Positions 51,921-63,030 of a DNA stretch of 64,000 nt are shown here, in pieces. This DNA is from Rhabdornis inornatus. Taxonomy: Eukaryota > Chordata > Aves > Passeriformes > Rhabdornithidae. The notes below the pieces were generated by a model. The model made no database searches. It was not told where the DNA came from and saw nothing but the letters and a program-made list of their open reading frames with translations. Where the stretch lies: assembly GCA_013397075.1 (NCBI GenBank), contig VWZS01006721.1:4421817-4485816 (forward strand). Reading direction: 5' to 3'. The number at the start of each line of letters is the position of its first letter. Position 1 is the stretch's first letter. A program made the translations under genes and the position numbers.

Positions 51921-54563
51921 CATAAGCAGTAATATCATATTCTCACGTTTAATATTATTAAACTTTCATTAATAGCTTAACCCCCCAATTCCCTAAATTT
52001 GAAAATGTATTTATCAAATTCAGTGACACAAATGAAAATAATACTTGTCTCAAGGGCCCCTAATGTGGTAATTCTTCCAATCACTCAGTACAGATGCTAA
52101 CAATAAAATTTGAATGGATTAGCACATCAGTACAAAACTCTACAAGGCTTTTTCAAACACTGTTTCCACTTTGATTTCATTGTGTGATTGATAAAACATT
52201 ACTATCTGTACAGCACATCTCCTTTGAAATCCAACAAAAATAACGCTGCAGTTTTGGTAAGCTACTTTTGAAGTTCTCTCAGATTAATAATATTACAAGT
52301 TAACACTGCATGTTTATTTATATTTCTATGCTGCCAGGGAAGTATATTTAAATATTGCCTCAGAAACAGCTTACAATATGCAGTGCCTGCTGCAAACCAA
52401 ACTCATTTGCAGAGCATTGATGTGGCAGACTGGAAACCACAAAACCACATTTGTTATTACTTATCAGTGCTGTTTTCTCAACACCCTGTATAAACGAATA
52501 GGTGAAAGTCTTCAGAAAAGCTACAAAAAACCAGCATTTATCCTTTTCTGTAACAGGAATATTGATTCTCAGATGGTACAATAGTCTAACGTTTCTAGCA
52601 AGGGCAGGGATGAACTCTGGCACTCTGTAAAGCACAACTTTTAAACGAAAGTCCTAATCCCACAGTCTGTTTCAGGCACGCACAATCATGCAACTGCACT
52701 GAGAGCCATTAATTTAATTAGAACTATTCATATGCTTAAAGTTAAAAATGTGTTTAATTACATGCTGAATTAAGCCCAGACTGGGGTAAATTATGCCTCA
52801 AATCCTACAGTGACTTGTGCTTTCCCAAGTAAATTCACGTTGTTGTTATAAAAATACATTTCTCGTGGAGAGATATCGATCTAACCCATCTCCCAAAGCA
52901 AGGCCAAACAGTTCAGGAGGTACAAAAACTGACACTGCTTCCTGCTAAAAGTAAAATATGTAACAGATACTGGTTGGAATGTTTAATATGCTTCTATGTG
53001 GCCTCTAGGACTGGATTTGCAGGTTTTTTCAGTACCTTAAAATGCATATATAGGGAATAGAAAAGTCTAAGTGGGCTAGATACCTAAACACTCATAAGCC
53101 CATCCACTCTGCTTATGTACCTTAAAAAATTTGACCAGGACTGCTCTCATCTGCAAGTGTCTGGATATGTCAAAAATCTAGATCCTAAGAGTCCATCCTT
53201 GGATACAGCTGTGATAAAGACTATTGCTGCATCAACACAAAGGTGAAGACCTGCCTGAGGTATGAGAACAACATAATCCTAAAAACATTAACTACAGGAT
53301 AGCATTAAGTTCATCCTTTTTTTTTTTTTTCATTAATTCTGATGAAGACATACGTGGAGAATGATTTTTTCACATGTTAATACAAGTAATACTAGCACAG
53401 GGACATGAACATTTAGTTTCTAATAGATATTTTAAAAGTATCTAATGGATACTTTCTAATGCCTGGACAGAAGAGGGAACTGTCTTACCTGAGATGAGCT
53501 CATCAGACAAGAATAGTAAAATAAATCTGAGTGCAGAACTAATCATCTGCTCTTTCCATGAACATTGTGCCCCTGCTGCATCTTGGGCTCTTGCAACAGG
53601 ACCATACTGGGACAGAAAGACCCTTTCTCTCTTGTACGTTTTGGTTTTCGTTTGTAGAATTAGGAATGGTTACTAATTCCCTTGTATTCCCATGGATGGA
53701 GCTGCTCCATCCACAAATAGTCCACTTGTGCAACCAATATATACTAAGGGATTATTTAACTTCTTGCTTTGGTACAGCTCTCCATATTTTATTATGAATG
53801 CATTACCTTTGCTGGCTCCAGAATGAGAATTCTGACTTTCAGGTGAGTGAGATGACATCTCTGGGAGCTCCCCCTCCGGCACAACAGCTGGGAGGCTCCT
53901 ACTGAATGTGGTGTGGCAGCTGCTAACACATTAAATGCAGGAAAACTCCTTTTGGTGGCTTGATTTTCTGTGTTCCCTACAGCTGCAAAGCTAGAGACAC
54001 AGAGTGTAATGAATTACCATGTCCAGAAATTAAATGCAAAGAAATAAAGGAAAAATAACTCATGTTTCAATATACAGTATTAGTATGAGGACTTCAAGAG
54101 TATTACTCCAAACACACATTTTCCAGCATTTGTAATGATGATACTTTTTTGTCTAAACAGAAGAGAACTAATCTGAAAGTCAACAACTTGACCTACTGCA
54201 ACACAGCCTCCTTTGCATTATTATTAATCTAATATATTACTGTATAACCCAGAATTAAGATATTTCAATCAACATTTCATAAAATTACTTAACTAATCAA
54301 CCACTTGTTCTATTATCTCCCTTAAGCACTGAAAACAAATTTAGGAATGTGATTTTTGCATCCAAAACCAGGCCTTTATCCCTGAGGTCCATGCTTCACA
54401 GAGTGACAAGAGGGTTGTTTTGCGTGTTCTCCCCTATCTGCTATTAAAGGCAGTGGTATTATGTTCAGCCACTAAACCACAAATGTAATTATGAGGTGGA
54501 ATTTCTTGACCCAGTTCCAACATTTAAACACATAGTTAACAATGCTTAAGGAAATGCAACTAA
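51921..54563. other. Unique AT-rich DNA around a candidate exon
   Basis: Apart from the exon-like segment at 53,489-53,606, I see no gene or transposon. There is a T-run of twelve or more near 53,318. Frames are short and unremarkable. Confidence 0.6.
53489..53606 (-). other. Candidate 118-nt exon on minus strand
   Basis: Read on the minus strand, a pyrimidine-rich tract tctttctgtcccag (acceptor complement at 53,607-53,608) is followed by 118 nt ending in CTCAG|GTAAGA, a consensus 5' splice site (intron from 53,488 downwards). Frame 1 is open for all 39 codons (YGPVARAQDAAGAQCSWKEQ and onward); the other two frames have stops. If coding, it would start in phase 0 and end in phase 1. I recognise no family in the peptide, and no neighbouring exon can be identified. 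This is the best-formed exon-like segment I found on the minus strand, but a chance pairing cannot be excluded. Confidence 0.3.
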
Positions 54564-54587
54564 CCCCCACCTACCCCCCGCCCCCCC
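54564..54587 (-). other. C-run cluster; potential G-quadruplex on minus strand
   Basis: Runs of five, six and seven C (54,564-54,568, 54,574-54,579, 54,581-54,587) lie within 24 bp. The minus strand therefore has three G-runs that can be split into at least four GGG tracts with short loops. The plus strand could form the matching i-motif. No promoter or gene is seen nearby. Confidence 0.6.
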
Positions 54588-57500
54588 AAGCCTACAAAAA
54601 CAAACAAACTTTACTAGCGATTCTGCATCACATCCCATGGGATTAGACACAGGAAACAGCATGAAAGATGAAAATACTCCAGTATTTATATTCCATTCTG
54701 AAAAGCACATTAGAAATACTAGCCAGCAAAACAGCAGTATCTGTATGCCTATACACATGTGGAGACCAAATGATGTGAAAACATTACTCTGGCCTGGTAT
54801 TTTATCTCTGTGTTTTTTCGCAAGTGAAGTATTTAATGCAGCTACAAAAAACAATTAATGGCTTTCTACATCTTTATATTGCTGAGTAAGTTTTAAGAAG
54901 AGCTCCTAAGAAGCCAATCCTCCAAAAAATGTGTGTCTACTTCAAAAGGTTAAAAGATGAATAACAAATAAGCTTACTTATGGGTTCATTGTATTTTGAA
55001 AACTGACCTCCATTTTTTTCCTCCAGTGAGTTTAGATATGACTTAACAGCTGGGGCTCAGACTCTGGCCAAAGACTGCTCTAATTTTGCCAGCAAGTTCT
55101 CATGTGGAAGCATATTGAGCTTTTATGTATTTCATCAGTCAGCAAGTAAGAGTGAATATGACTTAGAAGAGACAAAACTCGGCTACATGGCAAAACCCGA
55201 ACTCAAAACAAAGCAATATACCCTGAAACATCTCATACATAACCCAAGAATGTTGGCTGGTCCTTCATTTTTTCAAAATATTTATTTCAACTTCAGTTTT
55301 TGCCATGAAAAATTAACTCTGTCTCCAAGTATATCCTAAGCTCCCTCTGCTACACGTAGGAAAAAAAAAGTTGGATTCTGTTAAAAAGCTTTTAGCGAAG
55401 TGATAAGGAGCAAAGCTGCATTTTTATTCCGATGAAGTTCAAGATTAACTTTCAGTTATTTTTTTCTCATATCAAAGGGTGTCTTTATTATGTAAAGAGC
55501 ATTACAAACTAACATTTTATCCATAATCTCATTAACCCTTATGTGATGTTCTTGGTAAAAACTTTCATAGTTCCTACATTCACTGGTAAACACTTTTAAT
55601 GGAAAATGTTCTATTAGCAACTGAAGTACAATGACTCAGACAGTATGTTTTTGTCTTTTTTAGTAAAAGGGGGATGTTTGGCAAGTGGAGAATGCAAATA
55701 TTTTCTTAGTTTACCCAAATACCAATATTTCCTACCATTTCGACTGTGTGCTTTCTTTATGCATTTGCATTTTATACTTTAAAATATAATATTCAGTGGA
55801 ATAAAGAATGGGTATTACAAACTACACAAATGCATTCCATTAGAAAGATCAACATTTCAATAAATATTATGAACTTTTTCTTTTAAAACTTATTTGACCT
55901 TCTACTGAAATCAAAACAGTGCAAATGCTACTTGAAAGTTTTAAGATACCTTTTACATACACAGCAGTATCACATCATACATTCTCCCTTTACTTGACGA
56001 ATACAACTGTTTATTCACCACTCTTAAGTGCATTACTGTTTTAAATAATTTGAAATTTTATAACATTTGAAATGTGTCTTTATCTTTTATTTATGAAATT
56101 ATCTAAATTACTATAAAATATACGTGAATATGTAAGGATACACATAACAAAAACAAAGTGGCACCTATTTTTTTATTTCAAGACAGAATTCAGCTCCTAA
56201 TTGATCCCTGTAAATGAAATAAGAAGAAAATGCATGAAGCACAATAAACTGATGAATAAAATCAAAGCCCCTTAAGGTCAGTAACAAAACTTCCATTTGT
56301 GGGGCACGTCACTCTTAGAGTAAGTAAAAGCACTGTTTTACCCCATTGAGATTTATATCTGAATTAAGGGTAGGAAACCTAAGAACACTTCTAAGGAACT
56401 TTCAATGACCTATAAGAGAAGAAAATCCCAGAGCAAATACAAATCCTTGGAAAATAAGTAAGATAGAAAAGCATATGTTAAAAGCCTCAAACTATTTTAT
56501 TTAAAGGAAGGTGCAGGTAAGCTTTATTTCTGCTGGCTATTACCTGGCTCAGGTATTTTTTAGCACTTCAGTGCTCCTTTCTCTGCACTGGCAAATCTTT
56601 CTTGACTGAGTATTTATTGGGACTGTGAGTTACAGACTACTGTAAGCGGAATAGTTGGATAATTAAATGACAAATGGCCTTCATTAATATTTGAAAAAAT
56701 ATTTTTCCCCCATAAAATCATAACAATTATTTTATTACATCAAGCGTGCATTAATACGGAGCATACAGGGAATTGTGGAAAAAAATCCATTTTTCTCTGC
56801 AAAAGAAGAGCTCCCCTCTCAGAGGCTCTCTCTGTTGACAACACAAACCTTTCTCAGGCAGACAGGCCATCTTTCTCCTCTAGCCAGAAACAGAAAATAC
56901 AAGACTGGCAGAGACCTTTCAAGTAACCAAGCCCAGTTCCCTGCTACTACAGGTAACCCTGTCTTGCCATCCCTTTTATAAAATCTGGTCAATCTGTCAA
57001 AATTATAAAGCTTTTTGTTCCTCTGCCTATCAAAGAGCTACATTAAAACATCATCAGCTACAAGCCAAGAGGCAAACTTTTGCACCTTCATTATGCCATA
57101 ATCATTCCCACCCCCAGTACTGCGATCTAGGAAGAGAAATCACAGTTCTTCATCCAAGAGCTAAATAATTGCCTTATGGCTGGTTCCTGTGCCCAATGCA
57201 CTGACTGTATTACGAGAGATTAGGCCTCTCACTGTTTAATTTTCATATAATTGTAAATAATTACAGAAACATAATCAGTCAGAAGCACAAGCAGGGTAAG
57301 GAGAGAATTACTCCACCCTTGCATCTCTCAGTTAATCGGGAGCATGTCGAGGTGGTGGGTGACTACAAAGGGCAGGCTAAACTCATCTGCTAATTTAGCT
57401 AAAGCAAATATAAGTCGTGTATGTGTAAGGAGGTAAAAACAGGCAATCTGCTATATCCCAAAAGATCAGCACTTGATTTCCAATGAAGTACTGAAGCAGC

Positions 57501-60500
57501 ATTGAGGACGCAGCCCCTGATACGGATCAACAACCCAGTTCTCAAAGAATCTTTCTGCGTTCTCCTAACAACACCTTAAACAACCCACCTTCAACCACAT
57601 CATGCCCTTCACAGTGGGTTCTAAAAGCACCGTGGATTGCCACCACCAGACTTGTAACTTGATAACAGCAAGGCTATTTGCAAACTCCTCTAATGTGTTT
57701 TCATCGTTCATTTTTAGAAAGAGCAGCAAAATTCAAGAAGTCCAGTCCCATTACAAATGTCTCGTGGCTGGGTTTGTAGAGCATGCCACAAACAAAGCAA
57801 TCCATAACATACAATTAGTAGAGACATCTTCCCTGAATATTACCATTTCTGAACTAATGCAAGGACAAAATTGCTTCGAAGTTAACATCCCTCTTTATAT
57901 TGGCACCTTTTGGAAGTTTGTATTTTAACAGTGTTTAAAATTTCCAAGTGCCATATGCTACTGGAATTATTTATCGATGATAAAAAGCCACCCTATTGCT
58001 CTTCCAAACCTCTGTATGGATGAAGTGCACATAGTCAGAAAGTGGTTTGCAATCAAATTTTTCCATCAGTAGCCAGAAAGCAGGGAAAGACAAACTTTAA
58101 AGTGTATTTGCTAGCACATCTGAATCTATTTCACATCTTGAGTGAAGGAGCTTTGTGTGGAAACAAATTTGGCACTTAGTTTTCAAGGAGCAACAGCAGA
58201 ATTCAAGACTCAGTTCATTAGTACATGACAGAGATGCAAAAATGAAGCTCTGCTGGTTGTAGATACAAAACAGAGCAAGATGCCAACCTGACAGTCACAT
58301 TATCAAAGCTCTAACAAGAAAAAACAACAGTATGAGAACGGCATCCTACACAGACTAGGCTGTGACTGAGCAAACCTCTCTGGAGGTAGATGCCAAACCC
58401 CACTGCTGAAAAGATGACAGCACTTCAGAATTAAAAAAGAAGAGAAGATACTTGCTCTCCTCGTTATCTGAGCACTGAGAACAGAAACAAAGGCACCTGC
58501 AAATTACCCTCTGGCAGTACCCCCCTGCTTCTCTGGATTACAGATGCAGACCACAGCAGCTGCATTGCGAACTTGGATGCCTTGGACAAAAATCCACCCA
58601 TGGGATGAATACAGACGTTTAAATATACCTAAAAATCTACATGTTACATGCAGAGTTAAATCAATTTGATCCAGTCAACTCCAAAAAACCAAACATGAAC
58701 AAAAAAAGCCCCACAAGTACCTGAACACTCCGTTTTTATAAACATTCATTTCACAAATCTGTGTGCTATGGCTTCCACCCAAGGAGGAACGTCGGCATTT
58801 TGCAGCAATGATGAAAAGCAATGTCATATGAGATCCTCTTTTACTAAAATATTACTTTTATGAAACATGCCATACAGCACATCTAGTGCACTTAGAGGCT
58901 CTGCATAATCAGATGTAAACTCTGCTCAGAAAAAACCCGCTTTTTTTACCTCATCAAAAACTATGCCTGGTCTTTACTGCTCAAGAATTCTCTAAAGCTA
59001 TGGAGGGAACAAGGGAGGTATCAGTACAGTAGAAATCAGAGAAATAATCTACCTTAAAAAGGTACAAGAAAATTGTTTCAAATAATAAGAAGTCCCATTT
59101 GATTAATTATTAAATTCACCCCATGCTTGATATGGAAGATTTTGAAGTACCAAGAAATATTCTAGGTTAGTAAGTATTCATTATGAGCAGTGATTAGCAA
59201 AAAAATTTAGAGAGTCTGGCAGGCTGAAAGATGAGATCATCAGCTCGAGTCCTTCAGCTCATTATCTCAGCCACTAGCCAAACCATTACATCACAACTGG
59301 AAATACATACCATTCATAATATAAAGGAGTCACACTTGAGGTTATTTGAAAATGACAGACGACAGAAAAAGAATGGCTCTGTGGACCATATACTCACTGC
59401 TGAGTTACAACTATGGAACAACTAAAAACGAAATAAAAATCCCACAGTGACTTGAGTATCCTGGCCACAACAGAACCATACGCAGCATTAACAATATATT
59501 AAGGCAGAAGATCAATTCTGACTTCAGCACAGCATGACAGCCAACACCAACCAGATCATGCCAAGGACCAGGCATCTCCTAATGAAATGTGCAAGTAATT
59601 AACCATCGACACTGACACAGTGCAGAAATTACCTATTAACTAAACAAAAATTAAAATGTTCAATTAATTTCTGAGACTTCAAATAGCTGTGCATGTCTGC
59701 AAGCACCTCCTAAAGGACCAGCACTTCTCTTGTCTACGCTGATGAGTACATTCATGCCTCATGCCCAATGCACAAACACCTTCCTCACAAGTACCTGCCA
59801 AGAACCTTGGTCCGCAACCTGCAACTTCACTCTCTCCAGCTGTTGCCTCATGTCCAATCCTCACAAATTCTAATGGTTTTGGTGAAGTTAACCTTAGTTC
59901 TTGCATAGCCTCTGAACTTCAGAGATTTCATTCTCAAAGCCAGTCTTCAACTGATCCTCTGCCTCACTCTTTAGCTCTAGGTTTGTCACAAACCTCTCCA
60001 CTTCCAGGTTCTGCCCTTTCAGCTGAGTTAGTGAAGAGCAATACAACTCAAATTCCCATCATGCAGATTCCCAATAAGCCTCCTCTAAATGAACCAGCTG
60101 AAAACAAAACCAGAAATGTGCTTCAAACCCACTTATTTTCCCTCCCTTTTTGTTCATGCCTATTGTTTTAACACACGGGGCACATTAAGGGATTTCATAT
60201 CCTGCTTTCCTGCAGTGGATGATCTCTAACTTATTAACACAGTTTGAAATGACCTTCTGTATAACAGAGCAGCACATTTTTACGTGGTCCCCTTGACAAA
60301 GCTCCACAGTTATATGTAAGTCATCTGCTGTCTCCCAAAAGATAATATTGACCTCTCTCAAGACATGCCCACACCCTTGTCTTCCAGAGAATTCACAGTA
60401 CCCACCCTTTTCCTCAACCTTCAGGCGTCCTTGGAGAATAATTCATAATCCACACACCTTTATTCTCCTCTTCACTCTCCCTTGCTTACAGGGAGGCCTC

Positions 60501-61489
60501 TTATAGTGAATCTCAGCAAAGTCACTAAATATTACTGGAAACAAAATCAAGCATGTTAACCTTGGGATAGGACTCAAAAGTCTGCATTCACTCCCAAGTT
60601 CCATAAGCTTCATACATAAAATACAGCAAATCACTTAAACTTCTCCTGCTTAAATTCTTAACCAAAAAATTTATTTTCCCTACAACTTCCCAGGAGCATC
60701 ATTAGGATAACAATCATCACATTTTGCCAGACCCTTGGTACTTAATGTAGGTCACAAAGTACGTAAGTAAGTATTGATTATGAAAGGCAGGAAGCTAACA
60801 GTCCATATGTGGCCAATATTGCTACTGAAACCTAAACTTCTGCATTTCCTGCCATTGTGACTTTAATTATGAAATCGTAAAGTTGCACTAAGATAACTGA
60901 CATGTTTAGTTTCCTAGCTGTCTTTAGGGGAAGTATTAAAGAGAGTTAAAACAAAACAAAAACAAGAAAACCATCCCAAAAAGCCAATCAAGCACAACCA
61001 TCAAAAAAAAAAAAAAACCCAAACAACCCACTCAAAACAAACAGCAATGAATAACAAAAAAATACCCACACAACTCGAAAAATTTATCAAGTTCTTCCAC
61101 CTCACCAGTGCATCATTGAAGGAGGTTCACTCAGGGACTTAGGCTGGAGTTCTGCACTGGTCCCTTCTTGCTGCCTGGGGTTAAAGGGAACAGAAAGCTG
61201 ATGGACTGTTCCAAAGAAGAGAAGTCTATCCCTTCTGTCTCTGGATAATCTGATCTATCTCTGTTTGAAAAGAAACCCTGGAACAGATCTGCCTATAAAT
61301 CTACATAGAGCTAAAAAGGCTGAAGAAATAGAACTAAACCAAATCAAACAAACCACAAACAACAACAAAACTAAAAGGTATTTTCCCTCTGTGCTTGCTA
61401 TGGAAGTAGTTAGGTAGATGATCCCCTGAATGGAGTAGGTTTTTTTGTCTCTGGGTTGAGAATCAGCCTGAAATTTAAACATCAGTGAT
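54588..61489. other. Unique, strongly AT-rich DNA, no gene recognised
   Basis: The stretch 54.8-56.8 kb is especially AT-rich and has two octamers (ATGCAAAT at 55,692-55,699 and ATTTGCAT at 55,763-55,770). A 136-codon frame at 59,761-60,171 plus is rich in S, P, L and N; it has no recognisable domain and is not flanked by convincing splice sites. A 15-base A-run at 61,003-61,017 sits in an A/C-rich patch (60,951-61,075). A faint CR1-like resemblance near 56.9 kb was not strong enough to call. Confidence 0.55.
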
Positions 61490-63030
61490 AGAGGTCAGCA
61501 GAGAAATACGGCCAATATAAATGGTAACCACGAGCTAGACCACAAGTGTGAGATGGTGTTCGCTCAACTTTTGCAGGAACTCACGTACACACAGCTGAGC
61601 TATTACTGCTCTTTTTAATCTGATTTAGACCCATCTCTGTACCAGAGAAGTGTGAGATAGCGAACACATTGCCAAGCTCCTAACAGGCCTCTCAAGAGGA
61701 TCCGGAAAACTACAAAACAATTAATTTGATGTACGCATTGAGCAAATTGATAGGAACTGTTACAAAGAACAGAGAGCTAGATACCACGTGCTGGGGAAGA
61801 AGAGTCCACATGGCACTTGAACAATTGCCTCATAAATCCATTAGCATTGCTAGAGAATCGCTATATGTGAGGACAAACATGACCAGATCAATCCACTTGT
61901 TTGATCTCCAAACAAATACATAACTTGTTAAAAGATGGGAAAGAAAAGACGGTATAAAGCATTCAGTTTCTCTATGAAAATAGGTTGCTACCAGTGTTCC
62001 ACAAGAGTTTAGTAGGACACAGCTGGATAAATGGGTTGAAGAAGAGGGAAGAATGGTGTGCAGAAAGAGTACCCTACTGATACCAAGTCGCTCATAGCAA
62101 TACAAACAGAGGCTCACTGAGAGAACTGCAACTGATGTCACATAGCAAAAGACTAAATTGTAAAATGGAAGACAGAACTCAGTGTTGGCAGGTATAAAGA
62201 ATTGCAGGGAGTGGTGGGGAGGATGGGTGGGGAGGAAAACAACCCCAACCCTGTGAATACAGAATGGGCTCTGGGTGAGCTGTTACCACTACAGGGAAAG
62301 ATCTTGTGCTCAGTGGAGACATTTATAAAAAACTGAGGGTTGATTTTCAGCAGTCAAATAAAAAAGCAAATATTATTAAAAATTATGTGAAATGTAGACC
62401 ACCACAGAACACATCCTCAAGACAGCATTTAAACAACAGATGCTAAACAATGAATATGTTTTCTAGCTCGTACGCAGTCCTTCAGTCTCAGAAAGACAAC
62501 AGAACAAAGGAAGACAGAGAGAAGAACAAGGATGATCAAAGGTATGAAATGGGTTCTGATCAAGGAACTAAATAGACATGGATTTTCCAGCCTGGAAGAC
62601 AAACAATCAAAGTAGTATCAAAGAGATCCGCGATAAATGAAGCACCATAAAGGCAGTGGATAAGGCATCATTTGTCTCTTACAAGATAAGAACAAAGGAG
62701 CATTAAATGAAAGGATCAGGTAGTAAATTCAAAATAAACAAAAAGAAGGTACTTCTTTACACATACATTGTTCTACCTTAGGACTCATTGCACAGGATAT
62801 TGTGGATGACAAAAATGCACACTGTTTACAAAACAATAAGACAAACTCATGGAAGAAAAATCTATCAGAGGCTATTAAACCAAAGATACCATCTCTGCTT
62901 CAGGAAGTTTGTGAGATTCAGATTGCTGAAAGCTGGGGAAATATATTGGGAAAGCATGCTTGCACTTTTACAGTCTTCCCTAGGCACCTGCTGTTAGTCC
63001 CTGGCCGAGACAGGGACAGTGGCAGCAGTC
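61490..63030 (+). mobile_element. Ancient L3/CR1-type LINE: decayed ORF2 and 3' region
   Basis: About 1.5 kb follows the order of an amniote CR1/L3-type LINE from within the reverse transcriptase to near the 3' end. Landmarks are 'ctgtaccagagaagtg' (61,637), 'ggatccggaaaactac' (61,698; the segment before the RP-SLTS block), 'ctggggaagaagagtccac' (61,791; the GKSQHGF-type motif), 'ttaaaagatgggaaa' (61,929), 'agctgttaccactacaggga' (62,278), 'ggatgatcaaagg' (62,530), 'aaataaacaaaaagaaggta' (62,732), 'actcatggaagaaaaatc' (62,845), 'gctgaaagctgggg' (62,925) and 'taggcacctgctgttagtcc' (62,981). Stops and indels break every frame, so no product is possible. It is far more diverged than the CR1 copies elsewhere in the window, which fits an insertion older than bird radiation. 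A 65-codon frame at 61,726-61,923 retains part of the transcriptase (GTVTKNRELDTTCWGRRVHM). The exact left edge is uncertain. Confidence 0.85.
62207..62232 (+). other. G-quadruplex motif
   Basis: Four G-tracts (GGG, GGGG, GGG, GGGG at 62,207, 62,216, 62,225 and 62,229) are separated by loops of 6, 5 and 1 nt, meeting the usual G3+ N1-7 rule. It sits inside the L3/CR1 fossil and is not part of the LINE pattern that I recall, so it may have arisen after insertion. Confidence 0.75.

Noticed and set aside
56895..57030. Faint resemblance to an old CR1 3' end (gacctttcaagtaaccaagc and onward)
   Set aside because: Only scattered words fit and the order is loose. A profile search is needed before calling it.
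59761..60171. 136-codon serine/proline-rich frame
   Set aside because: No domain, no splice context and no similarity that I recognise. Treated as chance.
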